A DNA stretch of 64,000 nucleotides from the NCBI RefSeq assembly GCF_019175285.1, contig NC_056527.1, forward strand, positions 44,615,392 to 44,679,391, in the 5' to 3' direction. Below, in pieces: positions 54,901 through 64,000 of the stretch; position 1 is the first letter of the stretch, and every line of letters starts with the position of its first letter. Position numbers and translations under genes: made by a program. The notes beneath the pieces are model-generated. The model searched no databases. It was not told where the DNA came from and saw only the letters and a list, made by a program, of their open reading frames with translations. The stretch comes from Sceloporus undulatus. Taxonomy: Eukaryota; Chordata; Lepidosauria; Squamata; Phrynosomatidae.

Positions 54901-57690
54901 TGGGGTTTCTTCAGAAGCCACATGGTCTGCCAAAAGTCTGGAAGTGACTGGTGTTCTTCTGGTTTGGGGGAAAAAACAGGGTTAGTGTTGGTTTTTAAAG
55001 GTTGACTAATGCAAGGGGCCCCTGCAACCTATTTAAAAAGCAAATTGTTGCTCGGGCAGGGTTCAAGCAATCTGGAAAAGTGAAAGGGCCTAGATGAGCG
55101 GAAAGCTGTATGCACTTTGCCCACCTCTAGTTCAGTTGTCAAAGGGTTTTTACTTTAGCCATAGCTTTTGCATAACAGCACATTTGTCTTTAATTCTATC
55201 ACATTTGTACTGGCAATTCATTGGCACTGTTCTACAGCTGTGAAAGGCACACTTTGCTCAAAATACATTATTTCTCAGTTCAAGACATAATACTGCCTGT
55301 CTGAACAAAAGTGAAGTTTAAACACTTCATCTGAAGGAAAACATGTGTATCATATGGAACAATGTCTGTTGGACAGATTGAAACATCCTAGTTTTCCAAA
55401 GGCAAGTTATTTTGTACATATCATCATGAGGTAGCTTTGTATATACTGTGAAACACAGTAACCCACCTTCCCACCACATAATGCTCATAATGCTTATACA
55501 CATGAAAGCAGTCCAGCCTCAAACTCTAGCTAGCATTTCTATATTCCAATATGTTCTTTTTCTGTTATTCCATTTTTTTCTACACTGCAATAGTGAGTCA
55601 CACTGTTAGTAGTAGTATTCCTTGTAAAAAGAAAGGGGGGGGGGGAGAAACACTTTTGAGATTGATGTAATTCAGTGTAAGTGTTTGGGGACTCCATCAA
55701 ATGCAATCTGATGAAGGGAACTGGAGTCTACAAACACTTAAGATCAAAATCTCCTTTGGCTCAAACAAGCTAAGCCAGCTATCTCCTTGAAAACTGCTGT
55801 AGTGCTCCTTAGCCATTGTGGATGCTCAACCATCATGGCTCTGTTTGGAATAGATATCCCATGCCTAGGTTCTTTCGCCCCCTCTAGTTTTCTTGAACTT
55901 TTGTAAATCCTGATGTATCATTCCCCCCCCCATATTATGGATCATGTCAAAAGGCCAGGTGGTTTGGAGTCCATTCCAAGCCAATCTTCGACCAACACAC
56001 ACAAAATTTGCATTTCTTTCAAACTGTGTATTTCAAAAAGATTATACAGTCCCACTTAATTTTAGGTGCCTTATAAATAAGTATGACTAGTTCACTAGCC
56101 TCTTTAGTCACCCCATAATAACTACATTATTACAGGATTGTCATGTCTGCCAAAAAAATAAAATAAAATAAAATCCAGAGTTAGATCAAATGGTTCCAGC
56201 ATGAAAGCATATATCTGATATTTATGAACTTTATATTAGATGTCTATCACATTATTTGGGTATCAAAATGGATTTTTAAAAATTACATTACAAGATGGAA
56301 CAGAGCACAGAACACCCCTAAATTCATCTGTTTTACTGCCAACACAGCAGCTAGTCAATTAAATTACTCAATAGTTCTACATGACCTGCTTCTACAGGTC
56401 AGTGTGTCACCATGACATTTTAGGGAAATGTCCACTATGGGCCTGATGCAATAGCTACTATGGCAATCGACACAGAACAGATTCTGAATTTTGTGACTGG
56501 AGAAAGGTATTGCACAAGATTTCATAAAACATCATTTGAACTCAGTCATCCCAGTTAAAATAGCATACAACCTACTATAAGATTTAAAAACTCATATTTT
56601 AATTTAAATGGCAAAATAAATATTTGTAATCTCAAGTGTGCAACATTTGTGAACCCAATATTAAAGTGCCACCTGTTGGCCACCAGCTGCTTACATGTTT
56701 TACACATGGATTTAAACAAGAAAATCGTTTCATTGATAATAAATTGTTGGTTGTAGATTTTGAAAGTTTTACAAACACATGCTGTCATTCTGTTCAACAA
56801 GATAAACAGGCTCCTTGGTTTTAAATACTAGCTAAGAGGGGAGACCACTGAAAACAAAATAGGCTTCTTTACAAAATACAAGATTAGAAAATTAAATATC
56901 AGATTGTAAGCTTGAATGCTTTTAGTTGGATAAACAACTATTTAGCTGAGCTAGCAACTAAATTGAAAGTCAAGTACTGCAACCTGAATGGACAATAAAA
57001 TCATCTGAGAAATGATGTCTGGCTGAAGTTATAAGGACACCTTGAGGGGAAAAGACAGGAGTGAGTTTTGTGCAATTTCTAAGGCAAGTATTGATGCGGA
57101 AGAGACACTATGAATATCCACCTTGTGAAGTATTCCTGAAATCACATCCTCAAATTGGAAAGCCACTGCAAACTGAGTGAGCAAGACAAGTAACAAGCTC
57201 TTGAGATACAAACTGGATTGCTACAAACACTTAGGTATGAAAGACCTAAGAACTCAAATGTATACAGTTAAGCCCACTTAAACCTCCAATTCTTTGCAGA
57301 TCAGAGTGTATACAGATCTGGCATATTGAAAATATCAGATCATCTCTCCTTTGCTCACCGCAGTCCACCAGGGCAAATGGTAATGTCAAAATAAGCTACT
57401 GGATTTGCCTAGATAACACAGGTTGGCATGGTGCCAAAAAAGCCAATAAGGGAATCAGTTTAAACATGATTTCAATAAATATGGTATATGCCACAGACAC
57501 CTTAAATCCAGCACATCAGTATACAATATAATCTTGTTCTTATTACAAGATCCCATAGTTCATACTCTGCACATTAGCAGGTTGAATTCAAGAGCCTTTG
57601 AACCAATGATTATTTGAAAGAATTGATAAATTTGGAGGAAAAAAACATGACACTTTTGTTTCTACTTTCAATCTGACGCTTGAAAAATTA
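51943..57690. other. Intergenic between CpG element and DPH3
   Basis: 52102-52289 contains inverted arms (TATGTCAGTGGAATGG and CCACTGACATGG) that may be a small MITE. The rest is AT-rich, with a G run near 55636 and a C run near 55922. No gene was recognised despite several 80-105-codon frames without domains. Confidence 0.45.
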
Positions 57691-57892
57691 CTATGTAACT
57701 TTAATATTATGAGATTCTTAGGCACACAGGAACATCCAGGATCTTGACACAACAGTTCTCTGATGTGAGGAGAGGCAGTTATTGCAAAGCAGTCAGCTAC
57801 TATCAGTGCAGAGTTTTCAAAACAGGTGTCCTTAGGTCTTCCATCTAAATCTCGCCACACTTTCCAAGAACAGCAAAGTTTATTAACAGTCA

Positions 57893-57958
57893 TCAGCATT
57901 TAACCAGCTCCTTGTTCGTTGTGGGTGCTGAGACTTCTTCACCACGCATAAATTGTTC
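57893..57958 (-). CDS. DPH3: DPH3 exon 3 with stop
   Basis: This exon encodes [20 protein letters not shown], then C and TGA. The acceptor is TTTTAG ending at 57959. Minus-strand polyadenylation candidates are AATAAA at 57879-57884 (very close to the stop) and ATTAAA at 57700-57705, so the 3' UTR probably reaches at least 57.7 kb. Confidence 0.93.
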   Translation of the reverse strand, partial: EQFMRGEEVSAPTTNKELVKC

Positions 57959-60900
57959 CTAAAACAAGAAAATAGTATTCATACACTTTTTCCAGGGACA
58001 TCTATCAACCACAAAATGAACTTCATGAGAAAACCCTGCTCTTTCAAAATGATAAAATACTGCTAAGATGGCATTAATTTATGTAGAATATAAATTCTAC
58101 TATAATGAGAGATATGAACTTCAAACAAGATTTGGTTGTATGAAAACTGTTCAGGCAATGAACTCAAAAATGCCCTCTTTAAGAGACATTGTACAATGCA
58201 TATCAATATTTAGAATGAAGGTCCACCAAGGTCAATGGAACTTAGTTCCTGGTAAGTTGTTTAGGTTTGCATCCTAGAGTACTAAGCTTTTCATCCATGT
58301 AAGGAAATCTATGCTTTCCAGATACCAGTGGTACCCCGGGATACGAAAGCACCGCCTTACGAAATTTCCGGGATACGAAAAAATTCCATAGGAAAAAACT
58401 GTTCCGGGTTACGTTTTTTTTTTCGGCTTACGAAAAAATTTTTTGGTGCTTTTCGGCGCTTTTTCGCACATCAAAGATTATTAACTGAATTCTGGTAAAG
58501 TTCACAATTGTGCAAAAAGAGGGAAGTAAAACACTTTTCCTAGGAAAAAAAACGCTACATGCAGAAGCGTTTTCTTTTATGTGAACACAGCCCAAGCCAA
58601 GCTTCCCATACAACCTGCCTTTTTCTCACCTTGTCATAGATTACTTTTACTATAAGCGAACAACTTGGACATGTGGCAACATCTTCACCATTTTCAAGAT
58701 CCTCCTGCAATGACACACAAGAGACAATCATTCTCTGGACAAGGCAAAGCCACAGCCAGCCACTGAAATGGTGAATAAAAGTGGTCCCAAACCCTTTTAC
58801 CACATGTGCCTTAAGCAGCTAACCATGTCCTGGTTTGTTTTGGTGTATCAATTTATTTCAGCACTGTTCTGATGTATTATCAAAAGTTGGACCCAAAGCG
58901 CAGAACAGTAGGGAGTGCAAGAGTTTCAACTGAAGTCTTGCAAATGCAAGCCAAACATATTTTAATTTATACAGCTATTTTAATTTGTTGTCTTTTTAGT
59001 GGTTTTAAAAATTTCAAAATTTACTTTGTTATTGTACTTTAGCAATGGTACAATTGGCTGAACACAGCCTTGGAATTCTAAATAGGGTGAAAGGTAATAT
59101 ATAAATGGTTTAAATAAACAAAGCAAAACAAACAAAAAACAAAAGAGCTCACAAGTAAGGGAACCACCCAAACAAAAAGTTATCCCTAAGGACCATGTTT
59201 GCATGTTGAGGATACTCCAGCATCTAGCATTGACTCAATTTAGATCACAACCAGATTTTTAAATAATAAATAAATCACAATTTATTAGGTGCACTCTTGT
59301 TTTGGGGGGGGGGGGGGGACTTAGCAATTTCCAGACCCACATTGCAAAAACTTCCTTGAAGTTACTCACAGACACAGTTCAGAAACTTCGGTCCAAAACA
59401 CACTGCAGAAATAATCCAGTTTGAGACCGCCTTAACTGCCCTGGCTCAATGCTAGGGAATTTGAGGAACTGTAGTTCTGTGAGGCATTCTGTCAGAGAGA
59501 GAAATCTGGCGCCACAATAAACTACAATTCCCAGCATTCCCTAGCCCTGAGCCAGGGCAGTTAAAGCAGCCTCAAACTGGATTATTTCTGCAGTGTGTTT
59601 TGGACCTCAATGAACCATTCATCCCAACTACAACTTCATGTTTATTATTTGTTGTTGGCCACGTACATATTGTTTATTTGATTTATATTCTACTCCACCA
59701 CATGGGCTTTGAACAGGTTTGTTGCTGTGCACCTTCAAATCAATTCTTACTTAGAGCAACTCTATGATAGGGTTTTCTTGGCAAGTTTTATTCGCAAGAG
59801 CTTTGACGCCTTCCTCTAAGGCTGAGAGGGGGCTGACTTGCTCAAGGTAACTAAGGCGCTTTACAGACCGCCCAAAAGGGTGGTCTGCTGGCGCCTGTGT
59901 TTGCTGCGTGAGGGAACCACAAACCGCACGGTTCCCCCAGGCAGCAAGTGGGTTCTTCTTGCAGCGCCGCTGTGAAGCCACAAGGAACTAAGCCCTTCCC
60001 AGAAGGCATCTGGCTCCATCCTGGCCTCTGAGGGGAAGAGAAGGTAGGCCAATCCCATCAGGCCTACCCTTAAGAAACAGAGCCCTCCCTCCAGTCCATC
60101 TGCCTTGGTCCAGGCCTCAGAGGGAAAGATTAACTCCTGGACCTGATCCCCTTTGCCACCACCATTCCCTTCTCCTTCTGTGTCATGTCTTTTTAGACCT
60201 GAGGGCAGGGAACTGTCCAATTAAACGATTGTATGTACAGTGCTTTGTAAACTTACAGTGCTATATAAATAAAGCTTAATAATAATAATAGTGGCTTGAG
60301 TGTTGAACTACAACCCTGGAGACCAGGGGTTGATTCCCATCTCTGCCATGAAGCCCTTTGGGTGACTATGGGTAAGTCACACTCTCACTCTCTCAGCCTC
60401 AGAGGATGGCAATGGCAAACCCCCTCTGAAGAAACCTGCCAAGAAAACCCTATGATAGGTTTGCCTGAGGGTCGCCATAAGTCAGAAACGACTGGGAGGC
60501 ACACAAAAACAACATATTTGAAAGGGAATGCAATGGCACATAGCTGGAGCCAGCCTCGGCCAGGATGAACAGACGTCGTCCTCCTTTTCCAGGACATGCC
60601 CTACATTTCGACCTTCTGTCCAGGAGGAATTACAAAACATCTCCATTTGGAGCATGAATTTATATTCCTATGAGTGTTTTTAGCTTTTATCAGATCACGT
60701 CCTCCATTTTTCTTGAAGGTCCTCCATTTTGACCAGACCTATCAAGCATTAATTTATATTCCTATGAGTATTTTTTCTGCTTTTATTTGGTTATGTCCTC
60801 CATTTTTCCTCACAAGGCCCTCCATTGTGGGGTGGCGCCTTGTCCATCTTATTTATTAATTTGAAGCACACTCATCCCTCCATATCTGCAGATTTGATAA

Positions 60901-61258
60901 ATATGTTCTCTCTAGGAATATCTAGGTCCTCCAGCGCCAACTCTATGGTCCACTTTAACCAAACGTTGCCCTGGAGGACCAAGAGATTCCTAGAGAGAAC
61001 ACTCTACTAGGCCTTTGTAGCTGCTACAGCGCAACTCTATGGTCAGATGTTGACAATAGAGTTGCCCTGGAGGACTTAAGGATTCCTAGAGAGGCGTCCT
61101 CTCAGGTAAAAGCCCGGTGTTTTTGTGATGCGCGGTTCTTCCATGCTCACCCTGGCGATGAGGAAGCGGTCCCCGCAGGGGCAGGGGTAGCTGTAGGTCT
61201 CCGTCTCCTCATCGTACTCGAAGTCCTCGATCTCCACTTCGTCGTGGAAGACGGACAT
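57893..61258 (-). CDS. DPH3: Diphthamide biosynthesis protein 3, CSL zinc finger, three exons
   Basis: This gene encodes the small electron-donor zinc protein that works with the DPH1-DPH2 radical enzyme in the first step of diphthamide formation on eEF2. Minus-strand exons are 61258-61151, 58704-58630 and 57958-57893. They give 82 residues, the same length as human. The sequence opens [18 protein letters not shown]. The four zinc-ligand cysteines are in CPCG (26, 28) and CPSC (48, 51), all intact. The conserved [19 protein letters not shown] and the NKELVKC tail are present. Splice donors are GTGAGC and GTGAGA; acceptors are TTGCAG and TTTTAG. Residue 66 is Arg in FMRGE where human has Cys in FVCGE, but that Cys is not a zinc ligand. 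Intron 1 (2.4 kb) is crowded with repeats. Confidence 0.96.
58326..58468. mobile_element. Tigger-like fragment, CAGTGGTACCCCGGG end, DPH3 intron 2
   Basis: CAGTGGTACCCCGGGATACG after TA, with GGGATACGAAA and GGCTTACGAAA repeats typical of this family. The right end is not found. Confidence 0.6.
58630..58704 (-). CDS. DPH3: DPH3 exon 2
   Basis: This exon has 25 codons, [15 protein letters not shown] to VIYDK, carrying the second pair of zinc cysteines. The acceptor is TTGCAG and the donor is GTGAGA. Confidence 0.96.
59390..59606. mobile_element. Palindromic hAT-like MITE, full copy, DPH3 intron 1
   Basis: GGTCCAAAACACACTGCAGA on the left and TCTGCAGTGTGTTTTGGACC on the right are perfect inverted ends. 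The interior is palindromic (AATCCAGTTTGAGACCGC pairs with GCCTCAAACTGGATT). Confidence 0.9.
59712..59854 (-). repeat. tRNA-derived SINE (antisense), truncated by a later insertion
   Basis: GTTGCTGTGCACCTTCAAATC and AGGGTTTTCTTGGCAAG. It breaks off at CTAA, where the 59855 element begins. Confidence 0.8.
59855..59990. mobile_element. Left end of a TACAGAC-type palindromic MITE
   Basis: GGCGCTTTACAGACCGCCC matches the ends of copy A at 51.9 kb (GGCAGTTTACAGACCACC). CpG-rich. Its right part is replaced by the L2-like tail. Confidence 0.55.
59991..60293 (+). mobile_element. L2-like LINE tail
   Basis: CATCTGCCTTGGTCCAGGCC, CCTGAGGGCAGGGAACTGTC and TACAGTGCTATATAAATAAA, with an AAT-repeat tail. 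Same family as 28560-29008. Confidence 0.75.
60294..60515 (+). repeat. tRNA-derived SINE
   Basis: GTGGCTTGAGTGTTGAACTA, GAGACCAGGGGTTGATTCCC, CCAAGAAAACCCTATGATAG and AGTCAGAAACGACTGGGAGG. It follows immediately after the L2-like tail. Confidence 0.9.
60866..61098. mobile_element. Hairpin DNA element next to DPH3 exon 1
   Basis: The left edge CATCCCTCCATATCTGCAG is Tigger-like. TTCTCTCTAGGAATATCTAGG pairs with CTAGAGAGAA blocks, and CAACTCTATGGTC with GTTGCCCTGGAGGAC. Related to 63250-63834. It ends about 50 bp from the exon 1 donor. Confidence 0.6.
61151..61258 (-). CDS. DPH3: DPH3 exon 1
   Basis: This exon has 36 codons from the start Met to RFLIAR, including the CPCG half of the zinc site. 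The donor after AGG is GTGAGC. It lies in the CpG-rich promoter region. Confidence 0.96.
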
Positions 61259-61359
61259 CCCTCGGTCGCCTCCTCCTCCTCCCGACTAATATGGAGCCTT
61301 TCCTCGTGTGTCACTGGCCGCTACGCCGCCCGACTGCATCTTCTTTTCAGGCGAACCGC

Positions 61360-61480
61360 CATCTTTGTTATGGGCTGACGCCACGGCGTCCTTTAAGCCA
61401 ATCATCTTTCAGAGAAGCCGTAGCGCCCGGCGTTGACCTCGTCTTCTTGACGCACAGCAACCAATCACGAAGAAGAAGAG
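61360..61480 (+). repeat. Promoter tandem duplication, copy 1
   Basis: About 121 bp, starting CATCTTTGTTATGGGC and ending after the second CCAATCA box. It pairs with the copy at 61490-61602. Both contain GACGCCACGGC, two CCAAT boxes and a CAACCAATCA block in the same order. Confidence 0.8.
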
Positions 61481-61489
61481 GTAACCCAG

Positions 61490-61602
61490 ACATCTTTGTT
61501 ATGGGCAGACGCCACGGCAACCTCTAATCCAATCGCATTTCAGATAAACCGTTGCCCCCTCCGTCCTCGTGACATACGGCAACCAATCAGGAAGAGGAAG
61601 AG
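61490..61602 (+). repeat. Promoter tandem duplication, copy 2
   Basis: About 113 bp matching copy 1 with substitutions and small length differences. CATCTTTGTTATGGGC, GACGCCACGGC and both CCAAT boxes are kept; the YY1 core is not. Confidence 0.8.
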
Positions 61603-61620
61603 CAAGCCGGGGTTCCTAAG

Positions 61621-61870
61621 CTTTGTTCCTCCACACGTTTTGGACTTCAGCTCCCAGAGTTCCTTCCCATTGGCCAACCTGAGTGAGGCTTCTGGGAACT
61701 GGAGTCCAAATCACTTGGAGGGCCGACGTTTGGGAAACCACTGAGGTAAGTAACTACAGTGAAGCCCAAGCTTTGGTTTTAGACTACATCTCCCAGAATT
61801 CCTTCTCGTTGGGCCGAGTCAGCTAGGGCCTCTGGGAATTGAAGTCCAAAAAAACACCTGATGTTTGGGA
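61621..61870. repeat. Two short palindromic MITE copies in tandem
   Basis: TTTTGGACTTCAGCTCCCAG ... CTGGGAACTGGAGTCCAAA (61637-61709) and TTAGACTACATCTCCCAGAA ... TCTGGGAATTGAAGTCCAAA (61777-61850) each form a hairpin. The intervening DNA is similar (TTTGGGAAnCACTG). Confidence 0.7.
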
Positions 61871-62145
61871 ATCACTGCCATAGACTAATACTAATACAGT
61901 ACTTTTTCAGAGCCGTGTAGCCATTTACAATTTTCGTATCTCTGTGGAATTTACGAAAGCCCATGCGCGAAGGAAACAACCAATGAAAACCCAGGGATGA
62001 GGCGTTCCGTCACGTGAACCGTTTCCTAGATCACAGAAAAATTATAGAAAGACACATAACTTGAACTCCTGGTTTAAAAATCCTGCCATGTTGTGGTTGT
62101 TTTTAAAACCAGGGATCGTATTTCTTCCATACGTCGGATATTCCC

Positions 62146-62365
62146 TCGCCTAGTGGTTTGAGCGTTGGACTGTGGCTCTGAAGGTTCCAAACTGTGCCCT
62201 TTAAGAGATGTTTGGACTTCAACTCCCAGAAGCCTCAGCCATGTTTGGCCAATAGCCTGGGATTCTGGGAGTTGGAGTCCAAAATTCCCTTAAAGGGCCT
62301 AATTTGGGGGGGGGTAAGTCACACTCTTTCAGCCTCCTCAGTAGCAAAGCTCCTCTGAAGAATTA
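62146..62365 (+). repeat. tRNA-derived SINE split by a palindromic MITE
   Basis: The SINE head TAGTGGTTTGAGCGTTGGACTG precedes, and GTAAGTCACACTCTTTCAGC follows, a hairpin element at about 62193-62311 (TTTGGACTTCAACTCCCAGA ... TCTGGGAGTTGGAGTCCAAA). Confidence 0.75.
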
Positions 62366-62492
62366 GAACAGATTTGAGAGACACACAGTAGAGATACACA
62401 TTCTTCCCACAATCCTCCCTTGTGGAGGCGCTCTAGCACTTGTCCTCTCTATGGTAAACCATAGAGTGTGGAAGAGCAACTTCCTGTTCCAG

Positions 62493-62670
62493 ACCGGAAG
62501 TGTGCATCAGCTGTTGTAGTCCCCTTGACCCTTCTCCTCCTCCATGCCGGCTTTTTGCTCTTAGTACCAGGAGAGAGATGTCACAGCGTCGGGATCCAGG
62601 CTGTTTGTGGCTGAGCTCCAGGGACTCCTTCCCTTGTTAGGCCCCTGTCAAAGGGCTGGAAAGAGTGGAA
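62493..62670 (+). promoter_or_regulatory. Possible second start region: ETS site and candidate non-coding first exon (OXNAD1?)
   Basis: An ETS-type site, ACCGGAAGTG, at 62493-62502 is followed by about 160 bp ending at a strong donor (GGAA then GTAAGT at 62671). Reading frames from ATGs in this stretch stop quickly, so it would be a non-coding exon. OXNAD1 lies divergently next to DPH3 in mammals, which makes it the natural owner, but no OXNAD1 coding exon is in the window. Confidence 0.3.
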
Positions 62671-62757
62671 GTAAGTGCCTTCCTTCGCTCCAGAGGCTGT
62701 TGAAGCCCAGAGAGTTGTTGCTGGGCGCCTTCCAGCCTTTTCTGACGCTTGGCGACC

Positions 62758-62908
62758 TTGGGAACTGTAGTTCTATGGGACATTCACCCTTCTCTGGAAG
62801 AAAGCTCTGGTGCCACAACAAACTACAGTTCCCAGAATTCCCCAGCACTGAGCCAGGGCAGTTAAAGCGATCTCACACTGGATTATTTCTGCAGTCTGTT
62901 TTGGACCT
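62758..62908. mobile_element. Palindromic hAT-like MITE, partial
   Basis: TGGGAACTGTAGTTCTATGG, AACTACAGTTCCCAGAATTC, and the right end TCTGCAGTCTGTTTTGGACC. The left end is missing. Confidence 0.75.
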
Positions 62909-62920
62909 AACTCACTCTAA

Positions 62921-63230
62921 GATCCAAAACACACTGCAGAAATAATCCAGTTTGAGACTGCTTTAACTGCCCTGGATCAGTGCCAGGGAATTCTGGGAAT
63001 TGTAGTTTATTGTGGCAATATTATTATTATTATTATTAACCTTTATTTATAAAGCGCTGTAAATTTACACAGCGCTGTACATACAGTCTTTTTAATTGGA
63101 TGGTTCCCTGCCCTCAGGCTTACCATAGAGCTCTCTGACAGAAAAGGCTGAGTGTCTCACAAAACAACTGTCCCCAGAATAAACGTCAAATCCCAGGGTC
63201 CTGCAAGATGCTGCCCTGACAGTTAAAGTG
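62921..63230. mobile_element. Palindromic hAT-like MITE interrupted by an antisense L2-like tail
   Basis: The left end GATCCAAAACACACTGCAGA runs to TGTAGTTTATTGTGGCA, then an ATT run and the antisense L2 tail (63017-63125), then GAGCTCTCTGACAG and CACAAAACAACTGTCC resume the MITE. Confidence 0.7.
63017..63125 (-). mobile_element. L2-like LINE tail (antisense)
   Basis: ATTATTATTATTAACCTTTA, AAAGCGCTGTAAATTTACAC and GGTTCCCTGCCCTCAGGCTT are the complement of the tail at 59991-60293. Confidence 0.75.
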
Positions 63231-63249
63231 GGATCAAAGTGCTAATATA

Positions 63250-63834
63250 CAGTGGGGCCTTCACACTTGCTGGGTTTAGGGACTCATGTGAAAGTGGGAA
63301 AACCACAAAGAAGAAAACACCTCTCTAGGAATCTCTCGGTCCTCCAGAGCAACTCTATGGTCAACATCCACTGGAAATTGACCACAGAATTGTGTTGGAG
63401 AACCTACAAATGCCTAGAGAAGTGTTCTCTCTAGGAATCTGTAGATCCTTGGTGGACGTTGGCCATAGAGTCATGCTGGAGGACCAAAGGATTCCTAGAG
63501 AGAACATATTACTGCATATACTCATGTATAAATCTAGAAATGTATGTCAGAAAATTGACCCAGAAAATCTGGGTCAACTTATCGATGTAAGTATTGTATT
63601 TTAATTCATATCAACAAAAGGAACCATCCCCTGACGAAAGGCAAGAGCTTATCTCTCCTCGGAGCACCCAAAAGAAGCACTGACCCCTTCGCTTTCTCAT
63701 CCATCCAGCCTTTTTTAGGGTGAGCACAAACAATTATGAGGTCGACTTATAGTTTGGTATACAGTATATGGTAAACAAATCCGTGGGTAATCAAATCCAC
63801 AAAGCTCAAAGCCGCAAATGTGGAGAGCCCACTG
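63250..63834. mobile_element. Tigger-like compound element with nested MITE
   Basis: CAGTGGGGCCTTCACACTTG on the left and the complement of AATGTGGAGAGCCCACTG on the right, flanked by TA. The interior has repeated TCTCTAGGAATC / GATTCCTAGAGAGA hairpins. An ATAAGTCGA-type MITE is nested at about 63512-63772. Confidence 0.75.
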
Positions 63835-64000
63835 TAGATGTGTGAAAGAGATCCTAATCTGACACTTTAACCAGTGCACCGTACTGACTCTGGTCTTTAT
63901 ATTCTGCTTTCCATATTAGCCGACCAAAACATAAAGTTAATAGCTGTTTTATACAGCTGCGTCTGTTCCCAAGCTGGTATCCAGTGTCACGACATGTTCC
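63835..64000. other. Unassigned window edge
   Basis: Nothing recognised. Confidence 0.3.

Larger units (their letters stand above)
61259..61620. promoter_or_regulatory. DPH3 CpG-rich promoter region with YY1 and CCAAT motifs
   Basis: A GC- and CpG-rich stretch sits directly upstream of DPH3. It holds a YY1-type motif read on the minus strand (CCGCCATCTT at 61356-61365) and four CCAAT boxes (61398-61402, 61461-61465, 61529-61533, 61583-61587). No TATA box is seen. In mammals DPH3 and OXNAD1 share a bidirectional promoter, so this region may also serve OXNAD1. Confidence 0.7.

Noticed and set aside
61291-61744. Open frames in the DPH3 upstream region as possible OXNAD1 N-terminus
   Set aside because: They span the duplicated promoter module and do not resemble the OXNAD1 protein.
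1-64000. Retroviral or other virus-like fossils and CRISPR arrays
   Set aside because: No LTR pairs, gag/pol/env signatures or regularly spaced direct repeats were seen. The only array-like repeats are microsatellites and the 88-bp tandem units.
1-64000. tRNA genes at the SINE heads
   Set aside because: A- and B-box-like motifs are present, but the sequences continue into SINE bodies and do not close into a cloverleaf.

Overview
The window is vertebrate nuclear DNA, most likely from a squamate reptile (a lizard is the best guess). Coding exons are short, sit in long introns and have consensus splice sites. The repeat mix fits squamates: CR1, L1, BovB/RTE and L2-like LINE pieces, a GIY-YIG Penelope-like element, several tRNA-derived SINEs, 5S rRNA-derived SINEs, Tigger-like elements and many palindromic non-autonomous DNA transposons. 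No bacterial-style operons or CRISPR arrays, and no recognisable retroviral or other virus-like fossil, were seen.

Three protein-coding genes are supported in full. (1) GALNT15, plus strand, ten coding exons from 17764 to 41984. The exons join in phase to 640 residues, and one intron has a GC donor. It encodes a Golgi polypeptide N-acetylgalactosaminyltransferase. (2) A VMO1-like gene, minus strand, three exons between 49193 and 47023, 206 residues. It encodes a secreted vitelline-membrane outer-layer protein and has a TATA box at 49251-49256. (3) DPH3, minus strand, three exons between 61258 and 57893, 82 residues. It is the small zinc protein of diphthamide synthesis. The order GALNT15 - DPH3 matches the mammalian GALNT15-DPH3-OXNAD1 neighbourhood (human 3p25). 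The VMO1-like gene is an extra gene there, because human VMO1 lies on 17p13. The sequence beyond DPH3 is CpG-rich and may hold the first non-coding exon of OXNAD1 (donor at 62671), but no OXNAD1 coding sequence is visible.

Layout: 1-17.7 kb is intergenic and repeat-rich. 17.7-42.5 kb is GALNT15. 42.5-47.0 kb is intergenic. 47.0-49.3 kb is the VMO1-like gene, tail-to-tail with GALNT15. 49.3-57.6 kb is intergenic and holds a very CpG-rich pair of palindromic transposons at 51.2-51.9 kb. 57.7-61.3 kb is DPH3, with a repeat-packed intron 1. 61.3-64.0 kb is the CpG-rich promoter side followed by nested DNA transposons.

The most unusual material is a group of palindromic, hairpin-built DNA elements with 3-bp target duplications and ends resembling GGGGCTGTACAGAC. 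Three copies (10235-10600, 51208-51942 after removing its insert, and 51327-51692) each measure 366 bp, and one is nested inside another. These copies carry paired YY1-like and CRE-like motifs and behave like mobile CpG islands. The DPH3 promoter flank also carries a tandem duplication with two CCAAT boxes in each copy. All calls come from reading the sequence; no database search was run.
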